Assembly: GCA_003996215.1 (NCBI GenBank)
Contig: QJPP01001853.1
Coordinates: forward strand, 26,578 to 90,577
DNA from: Jaltomata sinuosa
Taxonomy: Eukaryota; Streptophyta; Magnoliopsida; Solanales; Solanaceae
Length of the DNA: 64,000 nt
Reading direction: 5' to 3'
This document shows, piece after piece, positions 53,830 to 64,000 of this stretch. Every line of letters starts with the position of its first letter. Within the stretch, counting starts at the first letter, position 1. The notes beneath the pieces were generated by a model. The model did not search any database. It saw only the letters and a list, made by a program, of their open reading frames with translations, and was not told where the DNA came from. The translations under genes and the position numbers were made by a program.

Positions 53830-55305
53830 CTAAAACTGTTTGGCCTTTATTTCCTCTATGAAGGTAGCTTTGACCTCAATGCTAGCCAACAACCCACCTT
53901 GATCTGAAACACCCAAAAGCATGAACTTGGCCTCAAAAGCCCGAATTTCCTTTGCTAGTGTTCGTTTGGACACCCCAAAATAAGCCAAGCTACCCATGCT
54001 AACTGTTTTCTGGCTCAATGCGTCTGCCACCACATTAGCCTTACCCGGATGGTACTGAATGGTCACATCATAGTCCTTCAATAGCTCCATCCATGTTTTC
54101 TGCCTCAAATTCAAATACTTTTGCGTGAATACATGCTGTAAACTGCGATGATCTGTGAATACCTCGCACTTGACACCATAAAGGTAGTGTCTCTAAATCT
54201 TTTGTGAAAAAACCACCGCTGCCAACTCTAGGTTGTGAGTCGGGTAGTTCCTCTCATGCACCTTCAACTGCCTGGATGCATAGGCTATCACATTCCTATC
54301 CTGCATCAACACAGCACCCAAACCAAAATGTTAAGCATCACAGTAAACAATAAAGTCTTTACCTTCAATCGGTAAGGACAATATAGGAGCCGTGGTCAAA
54401 AGTGTCTTGAGCTTTTGGAAGCTCTCTTCGCACTTGTTGGACCACACGAATGGTACATCTTTCTGTGTCAGCCTGGTTAGGTGAGTAGCAATAGACGCAA
54501 AATTCTTAACAAATCTTTGGTAGTACCCCGTGAGCCCAACAAAACTTCTCACCTCTATCACCGAGCTAGGTCGAACCCAACTCTTGACTGCCTCAATTTT
54601 CTGGGGATCCACCATCACCCCCTTTTTTGACACTACATGCCCCAAGAACGCAACTGAAGTCAACCAAAACTCACACTTAGTGAATTTTGCATAAAGCTTT
54701 TGATGTCTCAAGATATCCAACACAATACAAAGATGATTAGCATGCTCCTCCTTACTCTTTGAGTAGATCAAAATATCATCGATAAATACAATCATGAAGG
54801 AATCCAAATACGATTTAAATACCCTATTCATCAAACTCATGAATGCTTCCAGCACATTAGTCAAACCAAACGACATTACTAGGAACTCGTAATGCCCATA
54901 CCGAGTCTGAAAGACAGTTTTTGAAATGTCCTCAGGCCTAATCTTTAACTGATGGTACCCCAACCTCAAGTCAATTTTTAAAAACATCGATGCCCCCTGA
55001 AGCTGGTCAAACAAATCATCTATACGGGGTAGAGGGTACTTATTCCGGATGGTTACCTTGTTCAATTGCCTATAATCTATGCACATCCGCATACTACCAT
55101 CCTTCTTCTTTACAAATAAAACTGGAGTACCCCAAGGCGAAGTACTGGGATGGATAAATCCCTTATCTAAGAGTTCCTGTAGCTGAGTCTTAAGTTCCCT
55201 CAACTCTGTCGGAGCCATACGATATGGAGGAATGGAAATGGGATGAGTTCCTGGCTCCAAATCAATACAAAAATCTATATCCCTATCCGGAGGCATGACG
55301 AGCAA
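53830..55305 (-). pseudogene. Minus gypsy reverse transcriptase and RNase H
   Basis: The frame 55305-54331 is open for 324 codons: PYRMAPTELRELK, VKKKDGSMRMCIDYRQLN, KIDLRLGYHQLKI, MSFGLTNVLEAFM and the catalytic VFIDDILIYSKS. It ends with DFIVYCDA and a stop at the start of RNase H. RNase H continues with stops to a final open piece (54114-53830) with LLKDYDVTIQYHPGKANVVADALS. Confidence 0.85.
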
Positions 55306-56304
55306 TCCGTTGGAAACACCTCAAGAAACTCAAAAACCACGGGAACTGACTCAATAGACGGGGACTCCACACTATCATCTCGGAGATGAGCCAAGAAGGC
55401 TGGACACCCCCTCCTACTAGCTTCCTAGCCCGAACAAACGATATTATCTTAACTGGCTTAGGCCTGTACACACCTTCCCACTCTAGTCTATCCTTACCAA
55501 GAATCTCTAAAGCCATAGTCTTGGTGTTATAGTTCAACACCGCATGATAAGGGGATATCCAAGTCATACCCAAGATAATATAAAAATCAGCCATATACAA
55601 AATTACCAAGTCTACCCAAGTATGCAACCCCACAAACACAACATAATAGTTATGATAAACGTGAGTCACAATCACAGACTCTCCAACCGGGGTAGAAACA
55701 TGGATAGGGAAATCATGGATATCACAAATTAAGTCCAGACCAAACGCAAAACTCACAAACACATAAGAATATGTAGAAACTAAGTCAAATAATACCGAAG
55801 CCATTTTAACCCAGAAAAGAATGGTACCTGTGATCACCACATCTGAAGCTTCCACCTTGGTCCTCCCTGGAAAAGCATAGCAATGAGCCCGATCATCAAT
55901 CCGGGAAACTTCCTGGGCCGGCTGCGCTGCATCCCTGCCTGCGCCTCCATTCCTCCTGTCTCCCCAGCCTCCCTGAAAGTTACCTCTCCCACCCTGTAGA
56001 TGACCTATATCATTACCGCCTCTTTCTACCGGGACCACTGCTCTAGACTTCTTCTGACCTAGCTTACCTGTCTGCCTATGTGGGCACTCCCTCTTAAAGT
56101 GGCCCAGATCACCACAATGAAAGCAACCACGGTCAAGTACAGGCCTGCTAGTTGATGTGTAAGACACTCCCTAGCCTCTAGGAGTTGAAGATTGAGCTCC
56201 CTAACAACCACCTGTAGTAGCTGGTAGGGCTGACTAAATAGGACAGGCCGAGTAAGCCTACTGATTCTGGCCCCTGGAGTATGAACCACCAAAATTTCCC
56301 TCAT
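55283..56304 (-). pseudogene. Minus gypsy zinc knuckle and protease
   Basis: The CCHC knuckle CFHCGDLGHFKREC is intact and is followed by a glycine-rich linker. The protease active-site segment reads SVLFDLVSTYSYV, so the D-x-G-S motif is altered and the protease is probably dead. The downstream half, VDLVILYMADFYIILGMTWI, is recognisable. Confidence 0.8.
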
Positions 56305-57308
56305 TCCGAGGCTTCTTGTAAAGCCTTAGCCTGCCCCGCCTGCTTGACTCCCTCAAGTTTCTTCACATAATCCACCACATCATTAAAGCCCTTTCCTGAA
56401 GAATTCATATGCACTGACAGTACATGTAGCTCAGTATTCAACCCTTTCACAAACAACCGGACTTGTTCCTTCTCGGAACTCAACATCTGTGTGGAAAAAT
56501 AAAACAAGGCATGAAACTTAGCGTTGTAAGCAGAGACTGACATGTCACCTTGCTCTAAGTTCAAGAACTCATCTTTTTTCTAGTACCTCAAAGTATGGGG
56601 TACGTACTTCTCTAAGAACAAAGCATGGAACTGTTCCTAAGTCAGTGGGGGTAGAACAGAAGACCGACACTCCACATGAGACCTCTACCATTGCTTAGCA
56701 TCACCCTACAGCTGAAATGTGACAAACTCAACCCAATGCTGACGTACAATAACCAACTTGTGCAACCTCTCATAGCAATCCAAGATGAACTCATAGGCAT
56801 CCTCATTGTCGGTACCCTGAAAAGTAGGAGGTTTTAGCTTGAGAAACTTGGTCAGCATATCATGCTCATTCCCTGTCATCACTGGGCCTAGTATTGACCT
56901 GAAGAAATCATTCATGCCTGAAGCTGCATCCATCCTAGGCGCTGTAGTAACTGCTGGCTGAGTATCCAAGGCCTGATTCGCAAAAGCCGCGGGTATGGCT
57001 CCAGTACCGACCAACCCACTTAGAATATTCCAAGCCTGCTTAAAGGCTTCCAGTGTCATAGTAGAAAGGCCTGCACTAGCAACCGGTGTCGCCTCCGCCT
57101 GCGCCCTTTGTCCTCTACAATAACTTCCATATCTTCACAACATGTTCTTGAGGTGGGGAAGGGGTTGCTTCACGCTCTCCAGAAGATGATTGAGCTCCAC
57201 CCCTGGCAGGTGCAACTCTACCTCGTCCCTTGCCCTTCCTCCTACCTCCGTCACGAGCTGTCGGGCCTGCTTCTAGGATCGCTGGCCTCACTCCATTGTT
57301 CCTTGTAG
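56305..57308 (-). pseudogene. Minus gypsy gag
   Basis: A basic N-terminal part (GRRKGKGRGRVAPARGG) lies at about 57190-57250. The Retrotrans_gag core follows in pieces: PPTFQGTDNEDAYEFILDCYERL (up to 56706), then after stops FLNLEQGDMSVSAYNAKFHALF and VRLFVKGLNTEL. Breaks occur at about 56700, 56640 and 56580. Confidence 0.8.
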
Positions 57309-57497
57309 TAACCAGATGTGGCCCAAAGAGTGAATGAGGTTATATACCAATTTGTATCACCAGATACCAATTGGAATCAAGTTATTTCATGAAGGAAAGA
57401 AGGAAGATATAGTTTTTTCCTAATGCCCCATAGCCTCTCGAAGAAAAGTACGAACATTACTAGACCTGTTTGGTACGACGAGATCAACAACCCTAGG

Positions 57498-57509
57498 GCT
57501 CTGATACCA
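57498..57509 (-). promoter_or_regulatory. tRNA-Met primer-binding site of minus gypsy
   Basis: The minus strand reads TGGTATCAGAGC four bases inside the 5' LTR end. Confidence 0.9.
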
Positions 57510-57513
57510 TCTT

Positions 57514-57703
57514 TGTCATGACCCAGACCATCGTGAGTGGCACCTACCCAACCCCCGGATGAGCGAACTAATAGAGGTCAACCCTTAACCTAGACTAACA
57601 GCCTAAAACCAGCAACAAAAAGTTAACTAGCAATTCAAATCAACAAAGAACTATATCATTAAAATTATCTTGTGGAAAATTCCCCTAGAAACTGAAAGTC
57701 GCA
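57514..57703 (-). mobile_element. 5' LTR of minus gypsy, surviving piece
   Basis: TGTCATGACCCAGACCATCG onward matches 50126-50316 with few changes. It is cut at 57704 by the start of the next LTR; the remainder should lie beyond that element, outside the window. Confidence 0.85.
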
Positions 57704-58008
57704 TGTAACATCCCGCATTCCGTATTCATATATCACTTGATATAGCCTTGTCATATAGGTGAGGGACCGAGTTTATTATATGAGCAATGATAGTTTAATG
57801 TGTATTGGGAGGTGCTGTAATGCCCCATTCAGTTCAGCACGTAAACGGCCAAGTTATCCTCGACAAAAGTATTTAAACTCGAGATGGTAAGATTGTATTT
57901 GAGTAAATATTTAGGGTGAAGTGTTAAGTTAAAGCAAAAGGGATTAGAAATTAGAAAATAGAATAAAATAAGAGAGCTGCTTGCTTGACTTAACTAAGCT
58001 AGTAGGTG

Positions 58009-58250
58009 ACAAGTAGGTGCATCACCTACTTTGACTTATTGACCAGCCTAAAGAACTAGGTAGGTGCATCACCTACTAAGACTATTTTGACTAGCTTAGA
58101 GGGCCAAGTACACCCATCACCCACTTGAATAAATTCTGGCCCAAAGAAGTGAAAGAAAGGGAATGAATTGGCAGCCAAGGCCCAATAAGGTTAAGTCCAA
58201 CAAAGCCCATGTAAAATGGCCAAGTAGGTGTATCACCTTCTTGACATTTT
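58009..58250. repeat. Repeated palindrome in young gypsy LTR
   Basis: AAGTAGGTGCATCACCTACT and variants occur at about 58010, 58059, 58106 and 58222, each an 8-10 bp inverted repeat around a 1-3 bp centre. Confidence 0.6.
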
Positions 58251-59403
58251 GTGGCTCAAAATGAGCAAGGAAAGTCGGCCAAAGCAGCCCCCCTTTAAAG
58301 GGGTTAAGACCATCTCATTTCACTCATTTTAACTTGAAAAAAAATAGATTTTAGAAGTTCTTTCTTTCTCTCTCTCTTAGCTTCACATAGCAGCCATAAA
58401 ATACCATTAGGGTTCTTAAGTATTCTCCCTCTTTTCAAGCTAAGTTGAAGGGGAGTTCAAGCTCTTGAAGAAGTACAAGTTAGAAGGACAGATTTTCAGA
58501 ATTTAAGGTAAAGTTACTGCCCATTTTTACCCCTTTTTATATGCAAGTTTGATGGAGAATTCTGTATGTGTTTGTGTCAAGAACCATGGGGTAGTGATTG
58601 GAATCCTTGAGTTAAAATACTTTCTTATTATGTTTAAGGATGTTTGGGATTGTTTTAGGAGCGGTTTTATGTGTATATATTTAGGACAGCTTGGTTGAAC
58701 TTGTAAAAGGGTGTGTGAAATTGTATTGAAGTATGGAAGGAGGGTGTGGTAATACACCACTTAATTGGGTGTTATGTTAACTTGCTGCCTGCACACCTTT
58801 GTATGTTATTTGGTATATGTTGTGAAGTCGGAAGAGTTTCAAGGGACCTTATGAGAAGGTCGTACAGTATGTAGATATGTTTAGAAGCGAAGAGGTGAAA
58901 GGAACACTCTTGGTTTGATCAATTACGAGCTTACTGCCTAGTTACTGATTTAGTGGGATCAAGTAGCCCAAATTAGTTAACTAGCTACTAATACTAGTTT
59001 TGCCACGTATTTCATTGTAGATAAATAATCTGAAAGAGGGAAGCTTAATTCGTTGTAATATCCGAGTTACACAACAAGGTATGTAAGGTTTCTCAGTTTC
59101 ATATTCCTTGGCATGAACTCTTATATTTGTGTTGTTACCAACGAAGTGAGTTTCCTAGTAAAGGTACTTTCAACAGCAAGCTTTGTGAGTTATTCTCTAA
59201 GCCAAATGAGGTTCATTGTATCATATAAGCTCCTAAACAGTACGTTGATGTTACGTTTGTTCCTTATATCATTGTTACTGCCTTAAGTGCATGTCCACAT
59301 GTCTTCTACTACTGGTCCATAGTTTTGAGCTCAATAAAGGTTACAACCACCAAAGTAACAATCTCAAAGATTAAAGAAACTAAATGAAGTAATCTGTATA
59401 TGT

Positions 59404-59560
59404 GTGGGTGGCAGCCCAGGGGTGAAAGCCTAGCATGGGTCGATCCCTATTTGTGTACTTATGGGTGGCAGCCTAGGGGCGAAAGCCTAGCATGGGTCGA
59501 TCCCAATTTGTATATTTATGAGGGCAGCATCCCAGGGGTTAAATTTCCTAGCATGGGACT
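59404..59560. repeat. 58-bp tandem repeat in young gypsy LTR, three units
   Basis: Each unit carries GGGTGGCAGCC..AGGGG and GAAAGCCTAGCATGGGTCGA. The third unit is diverged. Confidence 0.7.
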
Positions 59561-60262
59561 CCTCTTCTACCACTGATCAGTTGGTCACGTGTATTACATG
59601 CCTTACAATGATCATAAAGCAAAGAAGAGTAACCAAAGAACGTAATAGACATGATTTCACAAGTGTAAGCGAATGTGATCTTCTGTTCTTATTTACATGT
59701 TTATGCACTGATACCTTATTCTATTTGAGCTCTTGTTTACATATGGTTTACTTTATGCCTTACATATTCAGTACATTCTCTCGTACTGACGTCCCTCATG
59801 GGGACGCTGCATTTCATGCCGCAGGCACATGTACTCTTGCTAGTAGACCTCCCCAGTAGGAGCACAGGACACTCGGCTGCTGTTGGTGAGCTCCAGGTTG
59901 ATTCGGGGCTTTACCGAGTCTTTGGTATATATTTTGGGTATTGTATAGTTAAGGGTAAGGCGGGGCCCTGTCCCGACCTAAACTAAGTTTGTCTATCTTG
60001 TAGAGGCTTTGTAGACCAATGTTAAAGTAAAACTTAGTTATGTCTTTGCTCTTAACAGTTGTGGCCTCAATGGCCAGATCGTGTACATAAGTTTTGGGCC
60101 TATCTATGTTGGTCTTGTTATTCAGGCAGCTTATCTATAGTCAAAGCTTCTTAATTGTCATAGTTATATGCATGATGAATCACAGGTTATAAGCCGGTTC
60201 TCTCGGGCCTTTAGGGCATCGAGTGCCTGTCCGTCTAAATGTAATTTGAGGCGTGACAAAAG

Positions 60263-60274
60263 TGGTATCAGAGC
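60263..60274 (+). promoter_or_regulatory. tRNA-Met primer-binding site of young gypsy
   Basis: TGGTATCAGAGC lies just after the LTR end and about 200 bp upstream of the gag ATG. Confidence 0.9.
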
Positions 60275-60471
60275 AGGTCATCCTAGGGAGTCTACAAAGC
60301 CGTGTCTATGTAGAGTTTTGCTTATGGGTGTGTTGTGCACCACATCTATAAACAGGAGGCTACGGGACATTTAGGAGTTGTCTTTTTTTCTTCATCTCTT
60401 AGATCGTGCAATAGAGCCAATGTTATAGGTTTATCGTATCTAACCTTTGAATTGTTTTCATTATAGAAAAA

Positions 60472-63400
60472 ATGCCGGTTACTAGGAAAAGTAAGAGTAC
60501 TGGTAAGCAAGTAGATGTGGCTACTGGAGAAGGGACCAGCAAATCACCACCTAGACGAGCTAATCAAAGTGAGGCTCAACTGTCTTCATCACGGACTTCC
60601 TCCACTCCTCCGTCTCCAGAAGAGCTAAGGAGGGCAGCAGCACCCCAAGAACCACCAGTTAATGCTACTGACCAAGATTTAAAGAATGCAGTCCAATTGT
60701 TGACTCGTATACTTGCTGGTCAAGGACAAGGGCAAGAAGGTCCAATTGCAGGTACTAGTGGTGCAAATAGGGAAGCTAGTGTGCGGATACGTGATTTCCT
60801 TAATTTGGACCCTCCATCATTTACCGGGTCAGATCCTAATGAAGATCCGCAAGACTTTATTGATCAAATCCAAAGGACCTTAGATATTATGTATGTATCT
60901 GGTAAGGAAGCAGTTGAGTTGGCAACATATAGATTAAAAGGTGTGGCTGTATTGTGGTACGAAGCTTGGAAACAATCTAGGGGTATAAATACACCTTCAG
61001 CTAAATGGAAAGAGTTTAAAAAGGCATTCCTTGACCATTATCTGCCATTGGAGATTCGGGAGGCCCGTGCAACTCAGTTCTTAAATCTTCACCAAGGGAA
61101 TATGAGCGTGAGAGAGTATAGTCTCAAGTTTAATTCTTTGGCCAGGTATGCTCCTAATGTAGTAGCTACTATGGAGGATAGAGTTCATCGTTACGTGGAT
61201 AGATTGGATTCATATCTGGTTAGGGATTGTACTATTGCTGCTTTGAACAAAGATATGGATATAGCAAGGATACAAGCTTTTGCACAAAAGATGGAGGATC
61301 AAAGGCAAAGGAGAAGGACACAAGAGTCGGAAAGAGGGCAGTCCAAGAGGGCCAGATCTATGGGCCAGTTTACGCCATCCCAAGGTGAGTTTAGGCCTCG
61401 GTTTTCTAATAGACTGCCTAGGCCATCATCTTCCTACTCTACAGCTAGCGCTCCACCTCGGTTTCAAGGGTCTAGGGCTAATCAATTTGGGCAAAGGAGT
61501 GAGAGTCAAGGCTCACAAGTAGCGGGGTACCAAGAACAGGGAAGTGCGAGCCAACCAAGACCTCCTAGACAGTTTTGTAAACAATGTGGAAGAAATCATC
61601 TAGGTATATGTCGGCTTGGAACAAATGTTTGTTTTTGGTGTGGTACACCGGGACACATGATGAGAAATTGCCCTCAAAGGGGCATGGGTAGCATGGCACA
61701 ACCTACTGGATCGGTTGCTGCATCATCATCATCGGTGCCTTATTTAGGTAGGGGGCCACAAGTGCCTGCAGGTCGTGGTAGAGGTGGTAGAGGAACTGCT
61801 AGTTCTAGTGGAGTTCAAAATCGTACATATGCTCTAGCGGAACGACAGAATTTGGAGGCTTCACCTGATGTGGTTACAGGTACATTGTCCATCTTTTCAT
61901 ATAATGTATATGCATTAATTGATCCAGGCTCTACATTATCATATGTAACTCCATTGATTGCTGGAAAGTTTGAAGGAACGCCAGAATTATTGGTTAAACC
62001 ATTTGAAGTATTTACGCCAACTAGCGAGTCTATTATAGCTAGAAAAGTCTATCGTAATTGCATAGTAACTGTTTGTGACCGTAACACATTGGCTGACCTT
62101 GTTGAGCTAGATATGATAGATTTTGACGTTATAATGGGTATGGATTGGTTGGCTTCATGTTATGCCATGGTAGATTGCCGAGCTAAGAGGGTGAGTTTCC
62201 ATTTTCCAAAAGAGGCAGTCCTTGAATGGAAAGGTAATGTTGGGACACCAAGAGGTAAGTTTATTTCTTATCTTAAGGCAAAGAAGATGATGTCCAAAGG
62301 GTACATATGTCATCTAGTGAGAGTGAGAGATATAGATGCGGAGCTACTAGATCTTCAGTCTATTCCAGTGGTAAATGAATTTTCTGATGTATTTCCCGAA
62401 GAGCTTCCAGGTTTGCCTCCAGAACGAGAGATAGAGTTTGGTATTGATGTGATTCCAGGTACTCAACCCATCTCCAGCCCTCCATATAGGATGGCCCCGG
62501 CAGAATTACGAGAATTGAAGGAGCAATTAAAAGATTTGTTAGAAAAGGGATTCATAAAGCCTAGTATATCCCCTTGGGGAGCACCGGTTTTATTTGTACG
62601 TAAGAAAGATGGCTCATTGAGAATGTGTATTGACTATCAGCAGTTGAATAAGGTGACAATTAAGAACAAATATCTCCTTCCTAGGATTGATGATTTATTT
62701 GACCAGTTACAGGGTGCTAAGTGTTTCTCGAAGATTGATTTGAGGTCGGGTTATCATCAAGTAAAAGTCAAAGAGAAAGATATACCCAAGACAGCTTTCC
62801 GAACACGGTATGGTCATTTTGAATTTTTAGTTATGTCATTTGGGCTAACAAATGCACCAGCAGCTTTTATGGATCTGATGAATGGGGTGTTCAAGCCATT
62901 CTTGGACGTGTTTGTGATTGTATTCATAGATGATATCTTGGTCTATTCAAGATCAAAGGAGGACCATGCTAATCACTTATGGCAGGTGTTACAGGTTCTT
63001 CGTGATCGTAAGCTATATGCAAAGTTTTCTAAATGTGAGTTTTGGTTAAAATCTATGGCATTCTTGGGTCATATTGTCTCTGATGAAGGAATAAGGGTTG
63101 ATACTCACAAGATAGAAGCCGTGAAGAACTGGCCAAGACCTACAACACCTACGGAGGTTCGTAGTTTCCTTGGGTTGGCAGGTTATTATAGAAGGTTCGT
63201 TGAGGGATTTTCCTCTATTTCTGCACCCTTAACAAAGCTAACACACAAGGCAGCCAAGTTCCAATGGAGCGATGCATGCGAAAGAAGCTTCCAGGAGCTG
63301 AAAAATACGTTGACTTCTACACCTATATTGGTACTTCCAGAAGGCATAGAAGGGTATGCAGTGTATTGTGATGCATCGGGAGTGGGCTTAGGATGCGTAT

Positions 63401-64000
63401 TGATGCAGCATGGTAAAGTAATAGCTTATGCCTCAAGACAGTTGCGGCCACATGAGAAAAATTATCCAACCCATGATCTAGAGCTAGCAGCGGTTGTATT
63501 TGCTTTAAAGATATGGCGCCCCTACTTGTATGGGGTTCATGTTGACATATATACGGACCATAAGAGCTTGCAATATATCTTTAAGCAGAAGGATCTGAAT
63601 CTGAGGCAGCGAAGATGGCTTGAGTTATTAAAAGATTATGATGTTGATATCTTGTATCATCCGAGGAAAGCAAATGTGGTGGCCGATGCTTTAAGTCGTA
63701 GGACAATGGCAAACACCTATGGGCAGTCCATGGAAAGACAAAGAATAGCTAAGGATCTATACCAACTAGCTAGCTTGGGGGTTCGCCTTCTTGAATCTCA
63801 AGATGAAAGGATTATTGTGCAAAATGCAGCAGAATCCTCATTAGTAGTCGAAGTAAAAGAGAAGCAATATAAGGAGCCTATTTTATTACAGCTTAAGGAG
63901 AATGTACAAAAAGGGGTGACAAGGGCATTTGAGCTTACGCAAAACAAAGTACTCCAGTGCCAAAACAGATTGTGTGTGCCTAATATAGATGGACTAAGGG
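60472..64000 (+). CDS. Gypsy Gag-Pol polyprotein, open to window edge
   Basis: One frame is open for 1176 codons from the ATG at 60472 and leaves the window. The order is: basic N-terminus; Retrotrans_gag core (DPQDFIDQIQRTLDIMYV, GVAVLWYEAWK, residues about 110-230); two cysteine motifs, the second a CCHC knuckle CFWCGTPGHMMRNC at residues 387-400; protease ALIDPGSTLSYV with the catalytic Asp at 484; RT with YRMAPAELRELK, CIDYQQLNKVT and the catalytic VFIDDILVYS (Asp 820-821); RNase H with VYCDASGVGLG (Asp 967), YTDHKSLQYI and ADALSRR; and the start of the integrase zinc region. It belongs to the chromovirus (Tekay/Del-like) clade of Ty3/gypsy. All visible active-site residues are present, unlike the two older elements. 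Integrase and 3' LTR are not visible. Confidence 0.9.
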   Translation, partial: MPVTRKSKSTGKQVDVATGEGTSKSPPRRANQSEAQLSSSRTSSTPPSPEELRRAAAPQEPPVNATDQDLKNAVQLLTRILAGQGQGQEGPIAGTSGANREASVRIRDFLNLDPPSFTGSDPNEDPQDFIDQIQRTLDIMYVSGKEAVELATYRLKGVAVLWYEAWKQSRGINTPSAKWKEFKKAFLDHYLPLEIREARATQFLNLHQGNMSVREYSLKFNSLARYAPNVVATMEDRVHRYVDRLDSYLVRDCTIAALNKDMDIARIQAFAQKMEDQRQRRRTQESERGQSKRARSMGQFTPSQGEFRPRFSNRLPRPSSSYSTASAPPRFQGSRANQFGQRSESQGSQVAGYQEQGSASQPRPPRQFCKQCGRNHLGICRLGTNVCFWCGTPGHMMRNCPQRGMGSMAQPTGSVAASSSSVPYLGRGPQVPAGRGRGGRGTASSSGVQNRTYALAERQNLEASPDVVTGTLSIFSYNVYALIDPGSTLSYVTPLIAGKFEGTPELLVKPFEVFTPTSESIIARKVYRNCIVTVCDRNTLADLVELDMIDFDVIMGMDWLASCYAMVDCRAKRVSFHFPKEAVLEWKGNVGTPRGKFISYLKAKKMMSKGYICHLVRVRDIDAELLDLQSIPVVNEFSDVFPEELPGLPPEREIEFGIDVIPGTQPISSPPYRMAPAELRELKEQLKDLLEKGFIKPSISPWGAPVLFVRKKDGSLRMCIDYQQLNKVTIKNKYLLPRIDDLFDQLQGAKCFSKIDLRSGYHQVKVKEKDIPKTAFRTRYGHFEFLVMSFGLTNAPAAFMDLMNGVFKPFLDVFVIVFIDDILVYSRSKEDHANHLWQVLQVLRDRKLYAKFSKCEFWLKSMAFLGHIVSDEGIRVDTHKIEAVKNWPRPTTPTEVRSFLGLAGYYRRFVEGFSSISAPLTKLTHKAAKFQWSDACERSFQELKNTLTSTPILVLPEGIEGYAVYCDASGVGLGCVLMQHGKVIAYASRQLRPHEKNYPTHDLELAAVVFALKIWRPYLYGVHVDIYTDHKSLQYIFKQKDLNLRQRRWLELLKDYDVDILYHPRKANVVADALSRRTMANTYGQSMERQRIAKDLYQLASLGVRLLESQDERIIVQNAAESSLVVEVKEKQYKEPILLQLKENVQKGVTRAFELTQNKVLQCQNRLCVPNIDGLR

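Larger units (their letters stand above)
57704..60258 (+). mobile_element. 5' LTR of young plus-strand gypsy element
   Basis: It begins TGTAACATCCCGCATTCC and ends GGCGTGACA five bases before a primer site, about 2555 bp. It contains four palindromes of the AGTAGGTGCATCACCTACT type (58009-58245) and a three-unit 58-bp repeat (59404-59560). The 3' LTR is beyond the window, so age and target duplication cannot be read. The short frames inside show no protein similarity I recognise. Confidence 0.75.

Overview
This window reads as a heterochromatic stretch of a plant nuclear genome that is almost entirely nested transposable elements and integrated plant pararetroviruses. No intact host gene is recognised. 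The mix points to Solanaceae, probably Solanum or a near relative. It holds long Ty3/gypsy LTRs of the TGTAATGACC...GTGACA type, a TCTAGA-rich copia LTR, a solanaceous Stowaway-like MITE, a DUF4283-type LINE, and endogenous pararetroviruses (EPRVs) of two different lineages. The taxonomic call is inference from repeat families, because no single-copy gene is present to confirm it.

Layout. 1-4823: an internally collapsed gypsy element (LTR, 234 bp of internal remnant, LTR) carrying a 104-bp retroposon flanked by a target-site duplication. 4824-9385: AT-rich DNA with a replication-protein-A-like exon fragment and two tandem repeat blocks. 9386-20529: an old Ty1/copia element with both LTRs but no reverse transcriptase; its gag is split by a nearly complete antisense EPRV (about 10190-17560) that still has a promoter-like region, a tRNA-Met primer site, four small ORFs, coat, movement, protease-RT-RNase H and transactivator genes. 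20530-23108: AT-rich DNA with a MITE. 23109-27217: a second, petuvirus/florendovirus-like EPRV whose coat region forms a 1389-bp inverted repeat around a 254-bp spacer. 27218-29090: AT-rich tandem arrays.

29784-47702 is a degenerate plus-strand gypsy chromovirus. Its 5' LTR is interrupted by a 180-bp tandem satellite array. That array is broken by a CACTA-end-bearing segment with a DUF1985-like gene fragment and by a 6.5-kb minus-strand LINE. Its RT region carries an exact 280-bp tandem duplication. 47703-50125 is the 3' end of another minus-strand LTR element. 50126-57703 is a minus-strand gypsy chromovirus whose 5' LTR is interrupted at 57704 by a much younger plus-strand gypsy element. The 5' LTR of that youngest element spans 57704-60258, and its gag-pol frame is open from 60472 to the window edge.

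The genes do not form one pathway. Their relationship is stratigraphic: each insertion dates the one it interrupts. The parts most likely to matter biologically are the hairpin-forming EPRV copy (a potential small-RNA source), the promoter-bearing compact EPRV, the LTR-embedded satellite, heat-shock-element-like motifs in the copia LTR, and the still-open gypsy polyprotein.
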